Positions 6,910 through 14,010 of a stretch of DNA of 64,000 nucleotides are shown here, piece after piece. Every line of letters begins with the position of its first letter. Position 1 is the first letter of the stretch. A program made the translations under genes and the position numbers. Source of the DNA: Neolewinella agarilytica (GTDB taxonomy: Bacteria > Bacteroidota > Bacteroidia > Chitinophagales > Saprospiraceae); the NCBI RefSeq assembly GCF_900110645.1, contig NZ_FOFB01000014.1:1-64000 (forward strand), given 5' to 3'. The notes beneath the pieces are model-generated. The model was not told the DNA's origin. It made no database searches and worked only from the letters and a program-made list of their open reading frames with translations.

Positions 6910-7962
6910 ATGCGGAACCTGCTTTTTATCTTCTTGTTGTCTTTCTCTTCGGTCACTTTTGCCCAGGTGGGTGGGATTTCCGTCTACGAATTTCTGAACC
7001 TTCCCAACTCTGCTACCGTTGCCGCCATGGGCGGGCATCACATCGCTCTGATGGATGATGATCTGAGCCTGGCAGCCAGGAACCCCAGCTTGCTTAACCC
7101 CTCCATGCACCAGCGTTTTGCGCTAAGTCATGCGTTTCATCCTGCGGGAATCAGCAATAGCTATTTGGGCTACGGGCACTATCAGGAGAAGCTGAAACTC
7201 ACTTTTCAGGGCGGGCTGCAGTACACGAGCTATGGCAGCGATCTGGTTCGGCGGGATAATACCGGACAGGACCTTGGCACTTTCTCCGCCTCCGACTTTG
7301 CCCTCACCCTTGGCGCTGCGCGCCAATTTGACGGCCGGCTCTCCGTTGGCGCTAATTTAAAGGTCATCTCCTCTCAGCTGGCCGGCTTTGGCAGCTTCGG
7401 TATCGCGACGGACCTGGCAGTCCATTATCAAGACACTTCCGGCCTTTTTGGCATTACCCTCTTGGCTAAGAACGCCGGCATTCAAGCCAGCAAATACGAC
7501 GCCGATGGCAGCCGGGAACCCTTACCCTTCGAACTGCAAATCGGGATCAACCGCGAGCTCCGCTATCTCCCTTTCCGCTTTTCCCTGATCTATCGCTACC
7601 TCGATCGTTGGAACATCCTCTTCGATGATCCGGACGCCGAAAACGAATCCATCTTCCTGGCCATTGGTGAGGAGGAAACCGGCCGGGGAGCCGGGGCGAT
7701 CCTGCTGGATAATCTCGCCCGCCACCTCGTCTTCAACGGCGAGATTCTAATCGGTACGAACCGAAACTTCCGCCTCCGCTTCGGCTATAACCACGGCCTC
7801 CGCCGGGAGCTCCGCCTGACGGATTTCCGAACCGGTGCCGGCTATTCCTTTGGCTTCGCCTTCCGCACTAAGCGATTCTCCCTGGCTTACGGCCGCACAA
7901 CCTATCACATCGGCGGCGGGATCAATCAGTTAGGGGTGGATTATGGGTTGGGGCGGCGGTAG
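6910..7962 (+). CDS. porQ: Type IX secretion system outer-membrane protein PorQ
   Basis: A 350-residue exported beta-barrel protein of the PorV/PorQ (FadL-like) group. PorQ takes part in the T9SS attachment complex that processes and anchors cargo bearing C-terminal sorting domains. A signal peptide covers residues 1-19 (ending TFAQ). The family N-terminus YEFLNLPNSATVAAMGG with DDDLSLAARNPSLL is clear, followed by alternating barrel strands. ATG 6910 is preferred to the in-frame TTG at 6898. The next gene downstream is itself a T9SS cargo. The stop TAG overlaps the first bases of a REP-like element. Confidence 0.85.
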   Translation: MRNLLFIFLLSFSSVTFAQVGGISVYEFLNLPNSATVAAMGGHHIALMDDDLSLAARNPSLLNPSMHQRFALSHAFHPAGISNSYLGYGHYQEKLKLTFQGGLQYTSYGSDLVRRDNTGQDLGTFSASDFALTLGAARQFDGRLSVGANLKVISSQLAGFGSFGIATDLAVHYQDTSGLFGITLLAKNAGIQASKYDADGSREPLPFELQIGINRELRYLPFRFSLIYRYLDRWNILFDDPDAENESIFLAIGEEETGRGAGAILLDNLARHLVFNGEILIGTNRNFRLRFGYNHGLRRELRLTDFRTGAGYSFGFAFRTKRFSLAYGRTTYHIGGGINQLGVDYGLGRR

Positions 7963-8005
7963 CCGCGGCTTCAGTCGCTGGCTGGCAATCGCAGCGCAAG
8001 CAAAC
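7961..8005. repeat. REP-like element, copy 1
   Basis: About 37 bases containing GCGGCTTCAGTCGCTGG and GGCAATCGCAGCGC match 12367-12410 with three changes. It begins in the porQ stop codon. Confidence 0.75.
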
Positions 8006-8042
8006 ACATAGGGTTGGAATAAAAGAGTACATGGTAAGTTGC

Positions 8043-8050
8043 TATCTTTG
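8043..8050 (+). promoter_or_regulatory. Promoter box of the giant T9SS cargo gene
   Basis: TATCTTTG is a perfect TAnnTTTG match 33 bases before the ATG at 8084. A second, weaker box TATCTTTT lies at 8055-8062, and the phrase GTTGCTATCTTT occurs twice in tandem. Confidence 0.5.
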
Positions 8051-8083
8051 GTTGCTATCTTTTTAGAATTCTAACCACCTAAT

Positions 8084-11000
8084 ATGAAAAATTCCCTGAC
8101 CTTATTAGCATTTTTCCTGTTTGCTACCGCAATTGTCGCTCAGGAAATTCCCTACACTTTAGAGATAGTGGATTTCAATACCGAGCCAGCGCCTTCGAGG
8201 GGGCTAATTGATATAAAGTCAGACTCAATTGGAGCTTTTATCGTTGAAGAAATACCTCGTGGTGATTTCGTAATCTCTTTTTTTGATGGTAATTCATTAA
8301 CTGAGCTCTACCGCCATGAAGAAGAGCCGCACCTTCATGGTGTAACGGATAACGGCTTGTTTTTCTCGCTGCCAATTCCCAACCAAACATGGAAGTACGA
8401 CCTTTATTTTTTGAAGCCTGGCGGGCAGGTAAATCAAATAAGCAGAACACCAATTCATACGACTAAGTCTTATGTTTTCCAGAATCGCCTCTATCACTTT
8501 AGTCAGGTAGATGGCGTCCGCGTTTTTGGGAGTAATAATGTGTCAACTCTTTTATCCGATGAGTTCTCAACGACTTTTACCAGTGATCTGGTCTTTGAAT
8601 TCGGGGATCAACTGGTATACGATTCAGGCTCCGGAGTATACATTACAAACGGTACACGCTTCGGCACGAAGGAGATATTTCCTGACTCCAGAGGGGACTT
8701 ACTCACCTATAATAATTTGTTGTTCTACGGAAATCTGCCTTTCGATTTAGACGTGTATGATCCGGAGACAGGTCAAGTGACTGACCTGACCGAAAATTTG
8801 CCAAACCTGCCGGAAGGAATCAATGTGTTCAATTTTGCAGTTGCTTCTGATCAGGGAGTCCTTTTTGTTGGCCAATCTCCCACAACCGGCAGAGAGCTTT
8901 TTATTACTGATGGAACAAAAACAGGCACTTCTTTATTGATAGAAATGGTTCCGGGGCCAGAAGACGGGGTGAGTTATTTTGATTTTGTTGGTACAAGCGA
9001 GGGCATTGGTAATCAACTTGTCTTCGGGAGTATTTCGCAGGATAATACGCAACAGCTATGGATAACGAATGGTGCAACGGGCGGTGCTTTGCCACTGCTG
9101 AAGCTAACAGGTTTTGATCAAATCAACAGGACCTCAATTATCAGCAAAAGGCACCCAGATGGGGGCAATATCCTGTCGGTCCAGGAGAGATTTGGGACGT
9201 CGTCAAATCAGCAGTTATATCTGTACACAGACACGCTTGTCGAATTAACCGACGCGGGAAAATCAACCTTTGATGATGAAATATTAATGCTGAACAACCG
9301 AGTTTTGGTAGAAGAGTATGAGAATGGGTTTGATAACCCACCTTCACTAAAATCTTATGGAACGACTCCTGAAGACGTCTATACCATTGGCTATTTGCCA
9401 AATGATAATGAGATTGTTTTAGCAACTCCAGATGCTCTTTTCTTCAAGGGCAATGATGGGGAAGATGCTTTTGATCTCTTGTATACCAGAGGAGGAGTCA
9501 ATGATTTCAACCTTTTTCGACGGGTTGGAAGGGGATTTGACTGGGACCTGGTGCAACCATTTACTATTGGGGATATTCTCTATTTCTACTTCTTTGACGA
9601 ATTGTACGGAGAAGCTCTGTACAGCGCTCGCCCTGATGATTCTTCTCCGGAATTAATGGTTAACCTATACGACAATTCCGTAGGGCGATCTCCCAAAGGC
9701 ATTTTCGCTATTGGTGGAAAACTGGTGGTTTGGTATGATGATTTGAGGGGAGAGGACCGGCTTTTATATGGCGGTACCTCGACCGATGTAACGACCGTCT
9801 CCGGAAGTGACATTATCGGGGAACCTGACCAGTCCATACTTACCGTTGATGACCGGCACTTCTTTCAGCGGGGAAGAGATGTATATGAGATAGACCTGTC
9901 GTCAGGGCAAATTCGGGAGGTTAACATTAATCTTCCGGGAGACTATTCTTCCTTCTTTTGGACAGCAATTAACCAGAGGCTCTACAGAATGACCAGAGAA
10001 TACGACCTTGATCTGAATATGAACATTTATGCTCTGGTTGAATTTGATCTGCTAACGGAAACCTTAGCCGTCATTCAGGTCGATACGGTAGACGATGAGC
10101 CCTTTGAAAACCTGGAAATGGCTACCGATGGAGAGATGGTTTATTTTACTTATCGCACGTCTTCATACTCAGGGCCTGCCTACTATAACCCCTCCACCGG
10201 AATTATCACGAATCTGGAAGGAGTAGATACTAACGAGACATTGCGCTATCGGCGGATCGGAGATAATGTTGCCCTGGAAGTAGACAGCTACTTCAATACC
10301 GGACCATCTTATTGGCTGAGTCCCCGGGGCGTAGGCCAGGAACTTAACGTCGGGGTTGGGAGTGGGAAAACATATAATTACCCGGATCATTTCCTATTCC
10401 TGAAAAATGAAAGCGGTGATCTTTTTTCAGTAGATAAATCCACCGGAGAAGCAATACAGTTATCTGTTGCTGCTGCCTGGGTGACGGATATAGGCAATGA
10501 GGAGGCCATTTTCTTCTATGATAACTTTGTTACCAATGAATGGGAGTTATGGGAAACGGATGGTTCAGAGGCAGGAACCAAAATGATCCTTGAGCTTAAT
10601 GATCTTCCCTTCAACGGACCAATAAACGTACAGCGGTGGGGAGATCTGGTGGCCATTATTCCTGATTACGGAGAACTACAACTTTATAACCCGGCGACCA
10701 GACAGTTGGAAACGGTCGACGTTGAGCTGCCCGGCCTTTCGGATGGCTTAGTGCCCATTGGTAACCGGCTCTACTTCGTCGCTAATCATCCGGTGTTTGG
10801 CACTGAGTTGCATTACCTGACCCTCTCCGGGAACAATTATATCTCCGGAGAGGTGTTTAAGGATGATAATGGTAATGGGTTTCGGGATGTTGGAGAAGGG
10901 GGGATTCCAAATGTCCGTGTTGAGGTCGCGGGAGGGAATATCACCGGTGTTTTTACGCGCCAGGATGGAACTTTTATCTTAGGAGCTGCTGAGGGAGAGA

Positions 11001-12310
11001 GCTATCAGTTCTCTCTGTCAAGCCAGCCATGCTCTGAGTTTTTCTCTACACCTTCTAACTACAGTTTTAATTACAATTCTGGCACGGAGTATCAAGCCGT
11101 TTTCGGTATCGTTCCTACTAATGATAATCCTGGATTAAGCGTTACGTTCAATTCCTCCACCATCCGCTGCGGCTTCGAGCACGACTTCTGGCTCACTATC
11201 CTCAACGACGGCTGCCAACCGCTGGCGGGGGAGGGGAGGGTTACTTTCCCGGAGGAGATGGAGTTTCTCGATTCCGACGCCGTGCCGCTGAGCCAGGAGG
11301 AGAATACCCTCACCTTTGCCTTTGATACCCTGCAGCCGAATGCCTCCCAGCGTTTCCGGATTCGCTTCCGGATGCCAGACGAGAATTTTGCCGGGCTGCC
11401 GGTGGAGCTGGGCGCAGTCGCAGGTGCCATGACGGTTGATGGAGCAATGGTGGAGGCGGATACCTTCGCCTATTCCCAAATCCTCCGCTGCGCCATCGAC
11501 CCCAACGACAAGCAGGTAAGCCCCAGCAGACCCGAACCCTCCGGCAGCAACTACACCCAGCTTGACGAAACACTCCGCTACACTATCCGCTTCCAGAACA
11601 CAGGCAATGACACAGCCTTCACCGTCCGCATTCAGGATAAGATATCGGAATCCCTCAATCTGGAAACCCTAAAGCCACTAGCTGCCAGCCATCCCTATAG
11701 CGTCTCGGTGCGCAACGATCGGACCGTCTTCTTCCTCTTCGAAGACATTCTCCTGCCCGACAGCACCACTAACCTCCCCGGCAGCCAGGGCTTCGTCACC
11801 TTCGAGATCCAGCCCTTCTCCGACCTCGACGACTTCTCCACCATCGATAACACCGCCGGCATCTACTTCGACTTCAATCAGCCCGTCATCACCAACACCG
11901 TCACCTCCACCCTCGTCGAGTTCCTCGACGAAGACCAGGATGGCTTCCTCTTCTACGAAGACTGCAACGACCAAAACTTCGACATCAACCCCGCTGCCGA
12001 AGAAATCCCCGGAAACGGCATTGACGAAAACTGTGACGATTCGGACTTTCCCGTCAGTACTTACACTGCTTTAACGGGCAATCTGCAAGCATTTCCTAAC
12101 CCCACAACGGGGGAATTGAGATTGTCTTACTCTGGTGGCACGTTACTCAATGGAACCCTTTTCAGCGCAACGGGAGCTAAATTACAGGCGTTCCGGTTTC
12201 GGCAAAATCACCAGCTGGACCTCAGCGCTCTTCCGGCGGGCCTGTATCTCTTGCAGCTAAAAGAACCCATTACGGGAGAAGGGGCAGTGATAAAGGTGAT
12301 TAGGGAGTGA
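8084..12310 (+). CDS. Giant secreted protein with beta-propeller-like repeats, SdrD_B, DUF11/DUF7619-like, MopE-like and T9SS type A domains
   Basis: A 1408-residue surface protein. The signal peptide (1-20, ending IVAQ) is followed by about 900 residues of repeats with ELW/ELF-x-TDGTxxGT phrases, typical of propeller-like proteins in Bacteroidota. An SdrD_B-like Ig domain starts near 923 (GEVFKDDNGNGFRDVGEGG). A domain near 1140-1270 resembles DUF11/DUF7619 (DPNDKQVSP, YTIRFQNTGNDTAF). A MopE-like metal-binding segment DQDGFLFYEDCNDQNF follows at about 1286, and a T9SS type A sorting domain ends the protein (FPNPTTGELRLSY, LPAGLYLLQL). Base composition jumps within the gene: about 11140-12050 is far more C-rich than the AT-richer 5' part. 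A role in adhesion or enzyme display is inferred. Confidence 0.88.
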   Translation: MKNSLTLLAFFLFATAIVAQEIPYTLEIVDFNTEPAPSRGLIDIKSDSIGAFIVEEIPRGDFVISFFDGNSLTELYRHEEEPHLHGVTDNGLFFSLPIPNQTWKYDLYFLKPGGQVNQISRTPIHTTKSYVFQNRLYHFSQVDGVRVFGSNNVSTLLSDEFSTTFTSDLVFEFGDQLVYDSGSGVYITNGTRFGTKEIFPDSRGDLLTYNNLLFYGNLPFDLDVYDPETGQVTDLTENLPNLPEGINVFNFAVASDQGVLFVGQSPTTGRELFITDGTKTGTSLLIEMVPGPEDGVSYFDFVGTSEGIGNQLVFGSISQDNTQQLWITNGATGGALPLLKLTGFDQINRTSIISKRHPDGGNILSVQERFGTSSNQQLYLYTDTLVELTDAGKSTFDDEILMLNNRVLVEEYENGFDNPPSLKSYGTTPEDVYTIGYLPNDNEIVLATPDALFFKGNDGEDAFDLLYTRGGVNDFNLFRRVGRGFDWDLVQPFTIGDILYFYFFDELYGEALYSARPDDSSPELMVNLYDNSVGRSPKGIFAIGGKLVVWYDDLRGEDRLLYGGTSTDVTTVSGSDIIGEPDQSILTVDDRHFFQRGRDVYEIDLSSGQIREVNINLPGDYSSFFWTAINQRLYRMTREYDLDLNMNIYALVEFDLLTETLAVIQVDTVDDEPFENLEMATDGEMVYFTYRTSSYSGPAYYNPSTGIITNLEGVDTNETLRYRRIGDNVALEVDSYFNTGPSYWLSPRGVGQELNVGVGSGKTYNYPDHFLFLKNESGDLFSVDKSTGEAIQLSVAAAWVTDIGNEEAIFFYDNFVTNEWELWETDGSEAGTKMILELNDLPFNGPINVQRWGDLVAIIPDYGELQLYNPATRQLETVDVELPGLSDGLVPIGNRLYFVANHPVFGTELHYLTLSGNNYISGEVFKDDNGNGFRDVGEGGIPNVRVEVAGGNITGVFTRQDGTFILGAAEGESYQFSLSSQPCSEFFSTPSNYSFNYNSGTEYQAVFGIVPTNDNPGLSVTFNSSTIRCGFEHDFWLTILNDGCQPLAGEGRVTFPEEMEFLDSDAVPLSQEENTLTFAFDTLQPNASQRFRIRFRMPDENFAGLPVELGAVAGAMTVDGAMVEADTFAYSQILRCAIDPNDKQVSPSRPEPSGSNYTQLDETLRYTIRFQNTGNDTAFTVRIQDKISESLNLETLKPLAASHPYSVSVRNDRTVFFLFEDILLPDSTTNLPGSQGFVTFEIQPFSDLDDFSTIDNTAGIYFDFNQPVITNTVTSTLVEFLDEDQDGFLFYEDCNDQNFDINPAAEEIPGNGIDENCDDSDFPVSTYTALTGNLQAFPNPTTGELRLSYSGGTLLNGTLFSATGAKLQAFRFRQNHQLDLSALPAGLYLLQLKEPITGEGAVIKVIRE
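11410..11427 (-). repeat. Dispersed repeat R1, weak copy in giant cargo gene
   Basis: The plus strand reads GGGCGCAGTCGCAGGTGC, 16 of 18 matching the reverse core. It codes GAVAGA, the same frame as the copy in the cobA C-terminus (GATAGA). It could be chance. Confidence 0.4.
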
Positions 12311-12663
12311 GGTTTACTACTCCTAACCTTGTTGTGCCAACTGACGGCTGAAGCCGTCGCTACTGTAGCAGCGGCTTCAGTAGCTGGATGGCAATCGCAG
12401 CGCGAAAAACATCTTGCTTGTTTAGGTCGAAGAAAGGATTCGCTACACTCAATCGAAACTAAATTTAGGGCGGTATACCGGATGTTAGGATACACCTTAG
12501 TCGTCAGACCAACTTTCATCCGACTTCGTCAGGCTGAAAGAATTGGTCGGACGACCACTAATGCTTTATCCGAAGAGCTTTTCACCGACTTAAACAGGTG
12601 GAAGCAACTCAACAGTGAATAAGCTTGTCTTCCTTACATCTGTTGCATTGTCAAATTTAGAGC
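12311..12663. other. Intergenic region with REP-like hairpin
   Basis: The 353 bases between the T9SS cargo gene and the convergent exported protein hold the REP-like element at 12340-12410 and otherwise no convincing gene. An open frame of 97 codons (12329-12622) starts inside the hairpin and has no recognisable composition, so I do not call it. Confidence 0.6.
12340..12410. repeat. REP-like hairpin, copy 2
   Basis: CTGAAGCCGTCGCTAC (about 12347-12362) pairs with GTAGCAGCGGCTTCAG (12365-12380) as an imperfect stem, and the right side continues with the sequence shared with 7961-8005. It lies 30 bases after the stop of the cargo gene and may act as a transcription or mRNA end. Confidence 0.75.
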
Positions 12664-13164
12664 CTATAACTGGTTAGAAAACCCGTATTTGATCAATAGA
12701 TCATTGATGAAAAGCTGGAAGCTCTCACTCATTCCGCTACCGGCATAGTATAAGCGATCTCCCTCTCCTTGTGGATGTTGCTTTTGCGCAGGCAGTAGGT
12801 ATCCTGCCTCAACTCGATTACAGTCAAGACAGACCTCAATGGTCTGTACGTTACATCCTTTTTCGTAAAAGACTATGGCGAAATGAGGGTCAAAGCAATA
12901 GACAACTGCTTGCCCAAAAGACGATTTTTCAGTTAATGCAGCAAGCAAGGCTTTTACATCTTCCGCTTCGGGCTCAACGGATTTAGTGACCAACTCAGAA
13001 AGGTTACCTGCTCGATCAAAGAGCCGCCTTGGCTCTCCGTGGAATCCGTCGTTGTAATCGTAGAAAACTACCTGGTCGAAAGCCATGTCAGTAAGTTTCC
13101 CGGATGATTGGGCGAAAACGAACGGGATAGAACATAACGAAAGTAGCAGTAGGATAAATCTCAT
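12664..13164 (-). CDS. Exported hypothetical protein
   Basis: A 166-residue protein with a clear signal peptide (MRFILLLLSLCSIPFVFAQ). I do not recognise the family. The mature part has four cysteines in the second half (CF, GCNV, CLDCN), which may form disulfides, and a FDPHFAIVFYEKG beta stretch. ATG 13164 sits directly before the signal peptide and is preferred to an upstream in-frame ATG at 13197. It starts 19 bases after the 66-residue gene and may belong to the same transcript as the AT-rich pair upstream. Confidence 0.75.
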   Translation of the reverse strand: MRFILLLLSLCSIPFVFAQSSGKLTDMAFDQVVFYDYNDGFHGEPRRLFDRAGNLSELVTKSVEPEAEDVKALLAALTEKSSFGQAVVYCFDPHFAIVFYEKGCNVQTIEVCLDCNRVEAGYLLPAQKQHPQGEGDRLYYAGSGMSESFQLFINDLLIKYGFSNQL

Positions 13165-13183
13165 TAGCCTTGTTTCAATCGTA

Positions 13184-13384
13184 CTATGCTGCAACATCTT
13201 TCAGCTGAACATCAAATTCGCCAAGATACGTTTTCAATTCCTCCATGAAATTCCTCCTTCTAAACTCATATTGACTCTTCATGAATTCGTCATCAGTATG
13301 AATTGAAATCATCCTGTTGACGGAGTCAATCTGTTCTAGAACATCAGCAACTCTAATCGCTTTTTCAGAAACTAATCCTTCCAT
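13184..13384 (-). CDS. Small hypothetical protein, partner of the NTase-like protein
   Basis: A 66-residue, highly charged and probably all-helical cytoplasmic protein, with a heptad-like pattern (VADVLEQIDSVNRMIS and FMEELKTYLGEF). No family is recognised. It starts 2 bases after the stop codon of the nucleotidyltransferase-like gene, so the two are surely co-transcribed. The pair is richer in A+T than its surroundings, suggesting acquisition. A two-gene module of a small helical protein and an NTase-fold protein recalls toxin-antitoxin pairs such as MNT/HEPN, but 66 residues is too short for a HEPN domain. Confidence 0.65.
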   Translation of the reverse strand: MEGLVSEKAIRVADVLEQIDSVNRMISIHTDDEFMKSQYEFRRRNFMEELKTYLGEFDVQLKDVAA

Positions 13385-13386
13385 GA

Positions 13387-13884
13387 TTAAAATTTTATCT
13401 TGACGAAGCCTTTACCATATCGCCGTTTTTTTTGGTCCGGCTTTGTTGTACTGAACCAGTGTCTCCAATAAATTTTATCAGACTTTGTTCTGACAAAATG
13501 AGGATGACCTTTAGGGTATATCCTTACAACGTAACCGTCAACCCCATAGTTGCTCCTTCCCGCTGACTTAATGAATTTCTCAAGATCTCTTTCTAGTTTG
13601 TCCACCAAGTTGTAATCTATGAAACTTACTAGGTCTATGTCTTTGGGATTAACCTTCTGGCTGATAAAGCTGCCATCTATCCATTGTTCGTAGGATTGAT
13701 TTTCAAGCAAATCTTTTAGATCTTCATTGTACCTGACATGTCCTTTAAAAAGCTCTTTCCTTGTTGAGTGGTTGTCAAAAGGGTCTACAAAGCCTTCTTT
13801 TATTGAGTTGATATCAGATTCGTTCTCGCCTTCAGGGACTAGATAGCCGCGAACATCAAAGCTGAATTTTACCTTCTCACTCAA
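13387..13884 (-). CDS. Nucleotidyltransferase-like protein (DUF6932-like)
   Basis: A 165-residue protein with the phrase WIDGSFISQKVNPKDIDLVSF (about 68-88). It contains a GS followed ten residues later by DxD, the metal-binding signature of the minimal nucleotidyltransferase (pol-beta) fold. The arrangement resembles DUF6932-type proteins, by memory of the family rather than a search. A third acidic residue is not obvious. The C-terminus is basic (KKRRYGKGFVKIKF). It heads the AT-rich operon with the 66-residue partner. Functions known for this fold include tRNA or protein nucleotidylation and antitoxin activity; none is proven here. Confidence 0.7.
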   Translation of the reverse strand: MSEKVKFSFDVRGYLVPEGENESDINSIKEGFVDPFDNHSTRKELFKGHVRYNEDLKDLLENQSYEQWIDGSFISQKVNPKDIDLVSFIDYNLVDKLERDLEKFIKSAGRSNYGVDGYVVRIYPKGHPHFVRTKSDKIYWRHWFSTTKPDQKKRRYGKGFVKIKF

Positions 13885-14010
13885 GTGAAATTATTTGACA
13901 CAGTTTTTAAATACCTATTCCAAATTTACGAAAATTAAAACGGTAATTTCAGTTTCAGAATAGTTGTGAGGAATGGCGGAGTGCCAAACTGAAAATCAAG
14001 ATGGCCATCA

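Noticed and set aside
12329-12622. 97-codon plus-strand frame
   Set aside because: Begins within a REP-like hairpin and shows no signal peptide or domain; too weak to call.
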